A stretch of 64,000 nt of DNA from Prevotella sp. Its GTDB lineage: Bacteria; Bacteroidota; Bacteroidia; Bacteroidales; Bacteroidaceae. Each line of letters begins with the position of its first letter. Positions within the stretch are counted from its first letter, which is position 1. The notes below the pieces were generated by a model. The model was given only the letters and a program-made list of their open reading frames with translations, made no database searches and had not been told where the DNA came from. The position numbers and the translations under genes were made by a program. Shown piece by piece: positions 28,011-36,677 of the stretch. The stretch spans positions 1-64,000 of the forward strand of contig JAFZSL010000031.1 of the NCBI GenBank assembly GCA_017619375.1, given 5' to 3'.

Positions 28011-30218
28011 ATGGAAAAATTGGAATTCACAGAACAAGAAAAACAAACCGCCCTTGAGCAGATGCTTCTTCTTAAAGAGCGTATGATGCCATTATTCCAC
28101 GACAAAGATGTGGAAAAGATGCACATATTGCTAAAGAATGCTTTCGACAACCATTTCATCCAACGCGATGTGTTCGGTCTCAATCCATTGCTTTTCGGCC
28201 TCCAAACCGCTGAAATCGCCATGGAGGAAATCGGATTGAAAAGGGACGGATTGATATCCATCATTCTATATTCTTGCCAAATCAGCGAGCATCTCTCCAA
28301 CGAAGACATCTCCAACCTATTTGGTTCCGGTGTTGCGCAAATCCTTCATGGGCTTGAGCGTGTCAAGACATTATACAAGAAAAGCCCAACCGTTGAGAGT
28401 GAAAATTTCCGGAACCTTCTTGTCTCTTTTGCCGAAGACATGCGTGTCATCCTCATCATGATAGCCGACCGTGTGAACCTCATGCGACAAATCAGGGACA
28501 CAGACAAGGAAGAGGAGAAACGCCGTGTCTCCGAGGAGGCCTCCTACCTATATGCCCCCTTGGCACACAAATTGGGTCTTTACAAGTTGAAGAGCGAGTT
28601 GGAAGACCTAAGTCTTAAATACCTGGAGACCGACGCCTATTACATGATCAAGGAGAAGTTGAATGCCACCAAGCGCGCTCGCGACGCCTATATCGAACGG
28701 TTCATCGGCCCCATCGAGGAGAAATTGCGTGCCGCCGGCCTACACTTCCATATGAAAGGTCGCACGAAGAGCATCCACAGCATCTGGCAGAAGATGAAGA
28801 AACAGAAATGCGGTTTTGAAGGCATTTACGACCTCTTTGCCATTCGCATCATCATCGACGCCCCTGCCGACAAAGAGAAGATGCAATGTTGGCAGACCTA
28901 TTCCATCATCACCGACATGTACCAACCGAACCCCAAACGCATGCGCGATTGGCTTTCCGTACCAAAGTCCAACGGCTACGAAAGCCTTCACATCACGGTC
29001 TTGGGGCCTGAGAGCAAATGGGTGGAAGTCCAAATCAGGACCGAGCGCATGGACGAGGTGGCGGAACGCGGTTTAGCCGCACACTGGCGATACAAGGGCA
29101 TCAAGGGAGAATCGGGCATCGACGAATGGCTGAACAACATCCGTGCCGCCCTTGAAAGCAACGACGACCTCCAAATGATGGACCAATTCAAGATGGACCT
29201 TTATGAAGACGAGGTTTTCGTATTCACACCCAAGGGCGACCTGCTGAAATTCCCCAAAGGAGCAACAGTCCTTGACTTCGCCTACCACATCCACTCCAAC
29301 GTAGGCAACCGTTGCGTGGGAGGACGCATCAACGATAAGATTGTTCCCGTGCGTGAGCCACTGAGAAGCGGCGACACCGTGGAAATCCTCACTTCGAGCA
29401 ACCAAAAGCCCAAGGTGGACTGGCTGACAGTGGTGAAGACCTCGAGGGCCAAATCGAAAATCCGCCTGGCCTTGAAGGAGACACAGGTAAAGGACGGTCT
29501 GTATGCCAAGGAAATGCTGGAGCGGCGCTTCAAGAACCGCAAGGTAGAAATGGACGAAGGCACCATGTCACATCTAATCAAGAAGCTGGGGTTCAAGGAG
29601 ACGCACGATTTCTACAAGCAGTTGGCCGATGAAAAAATCGATGCCAACATGGTGATAGAGAAATATATTGAACTTCGCCAAATAGAGCAAGGCAATGCGC
29701 CACAAGGCCCTGTGCGAAGTGCAGAAGAATTCAACTATGCCAACCCGGAAGAAGCATTCACCCACCAAAACGACGACGTATTACTGATAGACCACAACCT
29801 CAAGGGCATCGATTTCCAATTGGCAAAATGTTGCAACCCCATCTATGGCGACAAAATCTTTGGTTTCGTCACGGTGAATGGTGGCATCAAGATCCACAGG
29901 ATAGACTGTCCCAACGCCCCTGAACTACGCCGCCGTTTCGGTTACAGGCTGGTGAGGGCGAAATGGAGCGGAAAAGGAAGTTCACAATATTCAATCACAC
30001 TGCGTGTGGTAGGAAACGACGACATCGGTATCGTGAACAACATCACCAGCATCATCTCGAAAGAGGAGAAGATTGCTATGCGTTCCATCAACATTGAAAG
30101 CCACGACGGACTCTTTGGCGGCATCCTTGTCGTGCAACTTGACGACACTTCGAAGTTGGAGACACTCATCAAGAAAATCCGCACCGTAAAGGGTGTGAAA
30201 CAAGTGGAGCGGCTCTGA
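28011..30218 (+). CDS. RelA/SpoT-family (p)ppGpp synthetase with degenerate hydrolase domain
   Basis: The ATG at 28011 (MEKLEFTEQE) gives 735 residues; an upstream in-frame GTG adds an unlikely extension. The order is: hydrolase-like domain (about 30-200), synthetase (248-360; GRTKSIHSIWQKM, YDLFAIRI, PKSNGYESLH, VQIRTERMDE), TGS (401-462), a Cys-rich segment (AKCCNPIYGDKI) and a C-terminal ACT domain. The HD motif of active hydrolases is missing (YSCQISEH at about 87-94), although ADRVNLMR is kept. The synthetase charge motif is RMRD (310-313), nearer to the RxKD of bifunctional enzymes than to the ExDD of RelA. I infer a stringent-response alarmone synthetase that cannot degrade (p)ppGpp. 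Confidence 0.9.
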   Translation: MEKLEFTEQEKQTALEQMLLLKERMMPLFHDKDVEKMHILLKNAFDNHFIQRDVFGLNPLLFGLQTAEIAMEEIGLKRDGLISIILYSCQISEHLSNEDISNLFGSGVAQILHGLERVKTLYKKSPTVESENFRNLLVSFAEDMRVILIMIADRVNLMRQIRDTDKEEEKRRVSEEASYLYAPLAHKLGLYKLKSELEDLSLKYLETDAYYMIKEKLNATKRARDAYIERFIGPIEEKLRAAGLHFHMKGRTKSIHSIWQKMKKQKCGFEGIYDLFAIRIIIDAPADKEKMQCWQTYSIITDMYQPNPKRMRDWLSVPKSNGYESLHITVLGPESKWVEVQIRTERMDEVAERGLAAHWRYKGIKGESGIDEWLNNIRAALESNDDLQMMDQFKMDLYEDEVFVFTPKGDLLKFPKGATVLDFAYHIHSNVGNRCVGGRINDKIVPVREPLRSGDTVEILTSSNQKPKVDWLTVVKTSRAKSKIRLALKETQVKDGLYAKEMLERRFKNRKVEMDEGTMSHLIKKLGFKETHDFYKQLADEKIDANMVIEKYIELRQIEQGNAPQGPVRSAEEFNYANPEEAFTHQNDDVLLIDHNLKGIDFQLAKCCNPIYGDKIFGFVTVNGGIKIHRIDCPNAPELRRRFGYRLVRAKWSGKGSSQYSITLRVVGNDDIGIVNNITSIISKEEKIAMRSINIESHDGLFGGILVVQLDDTSKLETLIKKIRTVKGVKQVERL

Positions 30219-30268
30219 GAACAACCTTTTGACACTGAGACGGGCAGGCACAAAACAGACGTCTTTGC

Positions 30269-31522
30269 CTATTTGATACGAATGGGCAGGGTGATATTCA
30301 CCTCTGTCAAGTCGGCAATGGTGGAATGCGCTTTCACGGAAGCACCGATGGAGATGGGCAGAGAACCGGGGAACGTATACCTGAGTCCGATACGCTCATA
30401 ATATTTCTCTTCAATGAATGCCGCATTGCTCCCCATTTCGCGATGCAGGTACCATCCCACCGCCATGGCCAACGACCATTGCCTGTAAAAAGCTTGATGC
30501 TTGACAGCCAATCCAACAGACCAAGGATGGTGTTTGGCATTCACCCCTCGTTTCTCCTCTATTTCCGCAACCCTTGAGGCATAAGTACCATAGAACAAGT
30601 CAAGGCCTACTCCCGAAGCCCATCTACGCGCATACCTGTACATCAAGTCGGTCTGTGTGGAATAAGCCATATATAGTTTGAAATCTTCGGTACGGTAATC
30701 CTTCTCTCCCTTAGGTGTTTGGAACTGTGTGACTTCAAATTCCTCATAGAGTGTTTTCGCCCCCACCCCGACTGTCATATCAAGGTAAAGTTTCTTTTCA
30801 TAAGGAGGGTTGAACCTATTTTCCTTTCCCCATACTCTCTGCTGATATGATGGAACGTAAACCAAGGCTATAGATGGTCCCAAGACATTGGCCCCTTTGT
30901 TGGGTCTGTCCAATGCGCCGTTGCTGACATGCCAATAATCGACCCCGGCCTTGAGCCCGACTTTTTGCGTAAACATCCAAGTGACGTGCGCCCCCATCCC
31001 AAAATAGATGAGTAGATGCGAACCTATGAGTTCGTTGTCGATATTGTTTTCCTTGTTGTAAATGGTATTGGAGCAAGCCAGTCCAATGGAGATGTCCATC
31101 TCCGCCTCAAAGTGCTTGTTCCTGAAAAGCGGTCTTTCGAAAGTGCCGAACAAGGCTACTGAATTACCCATGTGAGAATTGTAATCCACTTCTTCAGCAT
31201 ATCCCCAATCAGGGTCTTTATCCCTATGCATGGTGACCCCATGGTTGAAACTCATTTTCAACCGTGCGCTTACGGTGGGGTATCCATAATCGGCATCAAA
31301 ACCATTGCTGTCCGCCGGCAATGGGTGATAGTTGGCCCCTAAGTATAGCGAGAGGTTGTCCTTTCCTTTTTGCCATTTCTTCTGGTATTTGCCAAAACTG
31401 AGGACTCGACCGGGATTCACTCCAGCCGACAGTCCCCACCTTTTCAACGAGTCCGTGTCTTCAGCATTAACTACGCAGACGTTGAAGAGGAGGAGGCAAA
31501 AGGTGAACCATTTACGCATCAT
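30269..31522 (-). CDS. acyloxyacyl hydrolase / PagL-like outer-membrane protein
   Basis: The ATG at 31522 (MMRKWFTFCLLLF) gives a signal peptide and 417 residues. The start is one base after the tatD stop, so this is the fifth gene of the operon. The sequence is beta-barrel-like with alternating hydrophobic strands. DYWHVSNGALDRPNKGANVLG resembles the His-x-Ser catalytic region of PagL, the outer-membrane lipid A 3-O-deacylase. At 417 residues it is about twice PagL's length, with a second barrel-like half after about residue 220. The acidic third residue of the PagL triad is not obvious. A lipid A-modifying role is probable, not certain. Confidence 0.7.
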   Translation of the reverse strand: MMRKWFTFCLLLFNVCVVNAEDTDSLKRWGLSAGVNPGRVLSFGKYQKKWQKGKDNLSLYLGANYHPLPADSNGFDADYGYPTVSARLKMSFNHGVTMHRDKDPDWGYAEEVDYNSHMGNSVALFGTFERPLFRNKHFEAEMDISIGLACSNTIYNKENNIDNELIGSHLLIYFGMGAHVTWMFTQKVGLKAGVDYWHVSNGALDRPNKGANVLGPSIALVYVPSYQQRVWGKENRFNPPYEKKLYLDMTVGVGAKTLYEEFEVTQFQTPKGEKDYRTEDFKLYMAYSTQTDLMYRYARRWASGVGLDLFYGTYASRVAEIEEKRGVNAKHHPWSVGLAVKHQAFYRQWSLAMAVGWYLHREMGSNAAFIEEKYYERIGLRYTFPGSLPISIGASVKAHSTIADLTEVNITLPIRIK

Positions 31523-31523
31523 T

Positions 31524-32333
31524 CTATATAGTTGGTGCATCCTTATCCAAAGACGGCAAAAAGACTTTCGGGAAAGTGCGCAAGGCATTCCTTGTCGTCA
31601 CCTCTTCCACCTTTTCACTCTCGAGGCCAAGACATTCAGCCATGCGGTCGATGATGAAAGAGACATACGCGCTCTCGTTTCTCTTCCCCCTCATAGGAAC
31701 CGGCGCCATGTATGGGGCATCGGTTTCCAAGACGATTCGTTCAAGAGGAATATGCGCCACCACCTCAGGCAAATGGCTTTTTTTGAATGTGAGAACCCCT
31801 CCTATCCCCAAGCAGAAATTGTCAAATTCCAACAATTGCCTTGCCTCCAACAAGTTGCCCGTGAAACAGTGGAACACCCCTCCCTTCAATCCATCCTTGT
31901 ATTTTTTCAGCATGCTGACCAATTGGTTTTGCGCCTTTCTGCAATGAATCATCAAAGGCATCTCCAATTCGCAAGCCCATCTCACCTGTTCTTCGAAAGC
32001 CTCCAACTGCTCATTCTCAAATTCCCTGCTCCAATAGAAGTCCAATCCTATTTCCCCTATGGCGATGAAATCCCCCGGGAGTCTTTTCCTGATGCACTCC
32101 AAGGCCTCCTTGTAGTTTTCCTTTACATCCTCGGGATGCAATCCGGCCATAGGGAAAGCGAATCCTTGATAATCTTGACAAACCTTCTCGACCATGTCAA
32201 GGTTTTCCAAATTGATGGCAGGGATGAAAATGGCGGCAGCTCCAGCCTCTTTGGCCCTCTCCACCACCAAGTCCCTATCCTCTTCGAATTCGGAACCATC
32301 GAGATGAGCGTGTGTATCAATGAATTGTCTCAT
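31524..32333 (-). CDS. TatD family metal-dependent hydrolase
   Basis: This is a 269-residue TIM-barrel protein. It has the metal motif DTHAHLDG (H8, H10), GEIGLDFYW, IHCRKAQN, FHCFTGN and VLETDAPYMAP, the standard TatD set. TatD proteins are cytoplasmic 3'-5' DNA/RNA exonucleases or related esterases. The start overlaps the stop of the upstream gene in ATGA. The PagL-like gene begins one base beyond its stop, so translation is coupled. Confidence 0.93.
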   Translation of the reverse strand: MRQFIDTHAHLDGSEFEEDRDLVVERAKEAGAAAIFIPAINLENLDMVEKVCQDYQGFAFPMAGLHPEDVKENYKEALECIRKRLPGDFIAIGEIGLDFYWSREFENEQLEAFEEQVRWACELEMPLMIHCRKAQNQLVSMLKKYKDGLKGGVFHCFTGNLLEARQLLEFDNFCLGIGGVLTFKKSHLPEVVAHIPLERIVLETDAPYMAPVPMRGKRNESAYVSFIIDRMAECLGLESEKVEEVTTRNALRTFPKVFLPSLDKDAPTI

Positions 32334-33028
32334 TCCAAATGTTTTTCATGCCTCCTGTAGTAATAGACCACTCCGTATTTCCTGCAAAGAGCATATTTCG
32401 TCTCAGGAGGCTCGTTTTCAAAATGCTTTTCTATTTGGTTCCATAATTGCAGTATCACCTCGTCCACCTGTGGCCTGATAGCGTCGATATCAGCCAAAGC
32501 CTCCGTGGTTTTAGTCTGGTACTGTTTTTGAGCCATGTATTTGGCCTTGAACACGTCGAAATGTGCTGCTACGGCACCAATAGGCGGTGAGAGGATAGGC
32601 TTCCCCCCACCTTTGATGCGGTTTTTCTCACCCTGTATCACCTTGGGTCCCCACAGGATGAGAGCTTCCGGTGTCTTGAGATAAGGCACCACCCTTTCAT
32701 TGGGAGAGATTCCATATAGCTCCATCTCTTCAGGTCCCACCTCTCCCCTTTCCACCGCAAGGAAAAGGACTTGCAGGAAATGACTGATGAACGTCATGGC
32801 ATTATGCTGCAAGTCAACCATTCTCTTGGAATACCTCACTTGCGTCCTCATGGATACCTGGTGCTGTCCGCAAGCATCGCTGAGTTTTGCATACAGTTTT
32901 TGAGCCTTAGCCAACAGTTGCCGGTCAATGAACCTTCCACCCACCGTATAGACATCGTTGTTCTCCGTGAGTGTTTCGAGCGCCTTGAGCCTCGCCGCAT
33001 CTGTTTTAGGCAATCGCCGGTATGGCAT
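32330..33028 (-). CDS. conserved protein of unknown function
   Basis: This 232-residue soluble protein is mostly helical and has no signal peptide. It is rich in basic and aromatic residues near both ends (MPYRRLPKTDAARLKAL and YYYRRHEKHLE). A central glycine/proline stretch, GGGKPILSPPIGA, may be a loop. I do not recognise the family. It is packed between the prenyl synthase (1-base gap) and tatD (4-base overlap), so it is certainly expressed with them. The sequence alone does not suggest a function. Confidence 0.8.
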   Translation of the reverse strand: MPYRRLPKTDAARLKALETLTENNDVYTVGGRFIDRQLLAKAQKLYAKLSDACGQHQVSMRTQVRYSKRMVDLQHNAMTFISHFLQVLFLAVERGEVGPEEMELYGISPNERVVPYLKTPEALILWGPKVIQGEKNRIKGGGKPILSPPIGAVAAHFDVFKAKYMAQKQYQTKTTEALADIDAIRPQVDEVILQLWNQIEKHFENEPPETKYALCRKYGVVYYYRRHEKHLE

Positions 33029-33029
33029 G

Positions 33030-34004
33030 TCAATACTCTCTTTTCATCATTTCCCTGGTGTATGCCAGCATTTCCTTTTTCCTATCGCTGTCCACGCCCA
33101 CAGCCTCCAAATATTTCAGCCCCTCATTGAAATAGAACTTGATTTTGTCGATGGCAAGTTTGTTGACCCCGATTTCATTGTAAATCTCTGTTACGGCAGC
33201 AATTTTCTCCTGAGGGTCGGGTTCTGGCATATCCATCCATTTCAAGAGGATTTCTTTCTGTGTGTCATTGGCCAAGGCAAGAGCGTTGATAAGCATGTAA
33301 GTTTTTTTGTTAGACACAATGTCCCCTCCGATGGTTTTCCCGAACACCTTGGTGTCGCCATACACATCGAGGAAATCGTCTTGCAGTTGGAAGGCCAATC
33401 CGATTTTCTCCCCGAACTTGTAAAGGTTTTCAGCATCCTTTTCATCAGCATCAGCGAGTATGGCCCCCATTTTGTTGGCACATGCGAGCAAAACACTGGT
33501 CTTGAGTCGAATCATTTCGATGTACTCAGCCTCACTGACATCGTTTCTATTCTCGAAATCCATATCATACTGCTGCCCCTCACCTATCTCAAGAGCTGTT
33601 TCCGTGAAGAGAGAAATGATTTCCTTCAATTTGTCAGGCCGGCAATGAGCCATCATGTCAAAAGCCAAGACAAGCATGGTGTCACCGGAAAGGATGGCCG
33701 TATTGGCATCCCACCTTTTGTGAACAGTCATATGCCCCCTTCTAAGGTCGGCATGGTCCATTAGGTCGTCGTGGAGCAGGGTGTAATTGTGGTATGTCTC
33801 AAGAGCGCAGGCTGATGACAAGATGCTCTCCGGGTCATCCTTGAAAAGGTTGTAAGCCAGCATCATGAGCGTGGGTCTGATTCTCTTCCCTCCAATATCG
33901 AGTACATATTTTATGGGTTCATAAAGACTCTGCGGCTTTCTATCAAAACGCAAGTTTTCCAGATAGTCATTGATGAGTTGCAAGATTTCGTTTGAGTTGA
34001 GCAT
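33030..34004 (-). CDS. polyprenyl (farnesyl/geranylgeranyl-type) diphosphate synthase
   Basis: The 324-residue protein carries both aspartate-rich motifs of trans-prenyltransferases: DDLMD at 79-83 followed by RRG, and DDFLD at 209-213 with GDTKVFGK. Also present are GGKRIRP (38-44) and the KT pair at about 168-169. An aromatic residue (Y74) five positions before the first motif is usually linked to short products of C15-C20. It condenses isopentenyl diphosphate with allylic primers, supplying quinone and lipid-carrier synthesis. IspH, encoded about 6 kb away, feeds the same pathway. Confidence 0.92.
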   Translation of the reverse strand: MLNSNEILQLINDYLENLRFDRKPQSLYEPIKYVLDIGGKRIRPTLMMLAYNLFKDDPESILSSACALETYHNYTLLHDDLMDHADLRRGHMTVHKRWDANTAILSGDTMLVLAFDMMAHCRPDKLKEIISLFTETALEIGEGQQYDMDFENRNDVSEAEYIEMIRLKTSVLLACANKMGAILADADEKDAENLYKFGEKIGLAFQLQDDFLDVYGDTKVFGKTIGGDIVSNKKTYMLINALALANDTQKEILLKWMDMPEPDPQEKIAAVTEIYNEIGVNKLAIDKIKFYFNEGLKYLEAVGVDSDRKKEMLAYTREMMKREY

Positions 34005-34036
34005 GGTGAATAAAAATTTATAAGGGGTGAATGATG

Positions 34037-34744
34037 TTACTTTTTGACAAGGATGAATAACACAGGAAGATGCACCATTGTCTTACATGGTTTTCCCTTG
34101 ATTTGACCAGGTTGCCACTTGGGCATCATCCCAACCACCCTGACAGCCTCCCTGTCCAGTCTTGGGTCAACAGGTTTGACAACTTTCACATTGGAAACAG
34201 AGCCGTCAGCATTGATGATGAAAGAGAGGAATACCTTCCCTTCCACCTTGTCCTTTTCTGCAGCCTCGGGGTACTTGATATGCTGTGTAAGCCAGATTTG
34301 CAAATTCTCTGGAAAGACCGGAAAAGCATCGAGGTCTTTAGGGTTCACGACGTCATCTTCCATCTCGTCAATGAGAACAGACTCCGTCTTCTCCTCCAAG
34401 ATGTCATCAGGCACCTCCTCTTCTTCCAACAATTCGGTTTTTTGCTCTTCCTCCTTCTCGTCCATTTTTTCATTCTCATAGACCTCCTCAACCACCTCCA
34501 ACTGGTCGCTTTTCTTTACTTCTTCCTCTTCCTTTACAGGTATGGGTTGCTGTATGGGAGGGACGAACTCCATGTCTTCAGCGATCTCATCCAAGAAATC
34601 AGAATCGAAAAGGAAGTCATTTTCGTTGACAGAGTATTCCATAGCCACAACAAACAAGGCGATGGCGATTGCCATCCCCATCAAGAGCCTGACCGGTCTT
34701 TTTCGTTCCAGGTCTGCCACAAGGCTTTTCTTCACCTCTATCAT
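34037..34744 (-). CDS. TonB-family energy transducer with acidic periplasmic linker
   Basis: The ATG at 34744 (MIEVKKSLVADLERKRP) gives 235 residues: a short cytoplasmic tail, one membrane helix (about 18-35), a linker, then the TonB C-terminal domain (about 150-235: HIKYPEAAEKDKVEGKVFLSF...MPKWQPGQIKGKP). TonB transmits inner-membrane proton force to outer-membrane receptors. The linker is strongly Glu-rich (for example EEEEVKK and LLEEEEVPDD), unlike the Pro/Lys-rich linker of E. coli TonB. It is the first gene of a five-gene operon, behind its own promoter and divergent from porQ. No ExbB/ExbD genes are nearby. Confidence 0.88.
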   Translation of the reverse strand: MIEVKKSLVADLERKRPVRLLMGMAIAIALFVVAMEYSVNENDFLFDSDFLDEIAEDMEFVPPIQQPIPVKEEEEVKKSDQLEVVEEVYENEKMDEKEEEQKTELLEEEEVPDDILEEKTESVLIDEMEDDVVNPKDLDAFPVFPENLQIWLTQHIKYPEAAEKDKVEGKVFLSFIINADGSVSNVKVVKPVDPRLDREAVRVVGMMPKWQPGQIKGKPCKTMVHLPVLFILVKK

Positions 34745-34844
34745 GAGTAGTGATATACAATTAAAAGTGGCCGCTTCACCCAATAATCGGATGAAATCAG
34801 CGTTATTTATACGTCAATACACCTTAATGTATGATTTCAAGATA

Positions 34845-34852
34845 CAAAAATA
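34845..34852 (-). promoter_or_regulatory. -7 box for the tonB-like operon
   Basis: TATTTTTG on the minus strand matches TAnnTTTG. The start site near 34838 leaves a leader of about 95 bases. It lies 24 bases from the opposing porQ -7 box. Confidence 0.5.
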
Positions 34853-34875
34853 ACTCAGATATTTGAAAAAAGGTG

Positions 34876-34883
34876 TATCTTTG
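34876..34883 (+). promoter_or_regulatory. -7 box for porQ-cmk
   Basis: TATCTTTG matches TAnnTTTG exactly and lies 23 bases before the porQ ATG. The -33 element is not clear. Confidence 0.6.
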
Positions 34884-34905
34884 TCGTCAAAAAAGCAAAA
34901 AAAGG

Positions 34906-35850
34906 ATGAAAAAAGGTATTTTTGTGCTATGTATGTCACTTCTGGTCCTTTCAACATATGGCCAGGAGAGCCAAAGCGCATATTCATTCCTTCGTTTGCC
35001 TGTGAGTGCCCATAGTTCAGCCTTAGGAGGCGAAAACATCACTTTGATAGAAGACGACGCCTCTTTGGCATTCTCCAATCCAGCATTGCTTTCCTCGGTG
35101 AGCGACCGCACGATAGGTTTGAACTATATGAACTACATGTCTGGCGTACAGTCAGCGAGTGCCTCCTATTGCCAAGTGTTGAAGGACCATGCCACCATAG
35201 GTGCAAGTGCTCAACTGATGGACTACGGCAAGATGAAAGAGACTGATGCGAACAATGTCGAGACAGGGGAGTTCAGTGCTCGTGACATCTCCTTGGGCGC
35301 CTACCTCAGTTACAACCTTACAGACCACCTGACAGGCGGCATTTGCGCGAAATGGCTGATGAGTTATATAGGGAATTACAATTCCATGGCGATGTGCGTG
35401 GATCTGGGTTTGAACTATTACGACCCCTCTCACGACCTCTCCATTTCTCTCGTAGCAAAGAGCCTTGGCGGTCAGTTGAAAGCCTTTGATGAGGAATACG
35501 AACGTCTTCCCTTTGAATTGCAAGCCGGTGTGACAAAGAAATTGTCAAGCGCCCCCCTTCGTTTCTCTGCCACTCTTCTTGACCTTACCCATTGGGATTA
35601 CAAGTTTGTCAACCACCTTGCCGTAGGTCTTGACGTGTTGTTGTCCGACCAGATATGGGTAGGTGCAGGAATGAATTTCCGTCGTGCCAACGAAATGAAG
35701 GTGAGCAACGGCGACAGCTCAAGCAGTCATGGCGCAGGCCTTTCCTTCGGCGGCGGCATCCAGTTGGAGCGTTTCAAACTTGGCGTGTCGTATGGCAAGT
35801 ACCATGTATCCTCCTCTTCCATCATAGCCAACATCTCATTCAACCTATAA
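34906..35850 (+). CDS. porQ: type IX secretion system protein PorQ
   Basis: The ATG at 34906 (MKKGIFVLCMSLLVLSTYG) follows AAAAGGATG and gives 314 residues with a signal peptide. The body is an outer-membrane barrel of the PorQ/PorV (FadL-like) type. The N-terminal signature is YSFLRLPVSAHSSALGGENI. The sequence has repeated amphipathic strands and ends in an aromatic-rich strand, IIANISFNL. PorQ belongs to the attachment complex that fixes type IX cargo to the cell surface. The cmk start is 3 bases past its stop. In P. gingivalis, as I recall, porQ is also next to cmk. Confidence 0.9.
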   Translation: MKKGIFVLCMSLLVLSTYGQESQSAYSFLRLPVSAHSSALGGENITLIEDDASLAFSNPALLSSVSDRTIGLNYMNYMSGVQSASASYCQVLKDHATIGASAQLMDYGKMKETDANNVETGEFSARDISLGAYLSYNLTDHLTGGICAKWLMSYIGNYNSMAMCVDLGLNYYDPSHDLSISLVAKSLGGQLKAFDEEYERLPFELQAGVTKKLSSAPLRFSATLLDLTHWDYKFVNHLAVGLDVLLSDQIWVGAGMNFRRANEMKVSNGDSSSSHGAGLSFGGGIQLERFKLGVSYGKYHVSSSSIIANISFNL

Positions 35851-35853
35851 AAT

Positions 35854-36558
35854 ATGAAAAAGATTACAATAGCAATTGACGGCCATTCATCGTGCGGTAA
35901 AAGCACGATGGCCAAAGATTTGGCCCGACGCATCGGGTATGTGTATGTGGATACCGGAGCCATGTACCGCGCTGTGACCTATTACGCCCTTTCCCATGGC
36001 TTGTATGACGCTGAAGGGCGCCTTGACCTCGAGGCATTAGAGAAAGCTCTTCCCGACATCGTCATCCAATTCAAACCAAACGAGGAGAGTGGACGTCCCG
36101 ACACTTATCTGAATGGTGAAAACATAGAAGGCTTCATCCGTGGCATGGAGGTGTCCAACAAAGTGAGCGAAGTTGCCGCCATCCCCTTCGTTCGCGAGGC
36201 TCTTGTCGTTCAACAGCAACGCATGGGCAAGGAAAAAGGTGTGGTCATGGATGGACGTGACATTGGCACCGTGGTTTTCCCAGATGCAGAATTGAAAATA
36301 TTTGTCACAGCCAGCGCAGATGTACGCGCACGTCGACGTTATGACGAATTGGTGGGCAAAGGTCAACCTGCCGATTACGACGAAGTATACCGCAACGTAC
36401 TGGAACGCGACTACCAAGACAGCCACCGTGAAACAAGTCCCCTTCGCAAAGCCGACGATGCCATCGAGTTGGACAATAGCTACATGACCATAGATGAGCA
36501 AAACAGCTGGTTATACGAGCAATATCTTCTTGCCTCCCAAAGTGACGATTCTGAATAG
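35854..36558 (+). CDS. cmk: cytidylate kinase
   Basis: The 234-residue protein has the P-loop GHSSCGKST (10-18). The CMP kinase signatures [14 protein letters not shown] and [21 protein letters not shown] follow, then RARRRYDEL. It phosphorylates CMP and dCMP to the diphosphates in pyrimidine salvage. It is translated 3 bases after porQ. A strong hairpin follows at 36611-36636. Confidence 0.97.
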   Translation: MKKITIAIDGHSSCGKSTMAKDLARRIGYVYVDTGAMYRAVTYYALSHGLYDAEGRLDLEALEKALPDIVIQFKPNEESGRPDTYLNGENIEGFIRGMEVSNKVSEVAAIPFVREALVVQQQRMGKEKGVVMDGRDIGTVVFPDAELKIFVTASADVRARRRYDELVGKGQPADYDEVYRNVLERDYQDSHRETSPLRKADDAIELDNSYMTIDEQNSWLYEQYLLASQSDDSE

Positions 36559-36610
36559 ACGCTTCAATCGGAGCAATCTGAATAATCAGGCAACACCTAT
36601 TTAATAATAA

Positions 36611-36636
36611 AGCCGGCTCCCAATTAGGAGCCGGCT
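36611..36636. terminator. bidirectional terminator between cmk and the C10 protease gene
   Basis: AGCCGGCTCC at 36611-36620 pairs perfectly with GGAGCCGGCT at 36627-36636 around CAATTA. On the minus strand TTTATTATTAAA follows, and on the plus strand GTTT. It separates two convergent genes. Confidence 0.85.
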
Positions 36637-36677
36637 GTTTACATTAATGTCTTTTCATTCAAGAATGATGAAGATTT

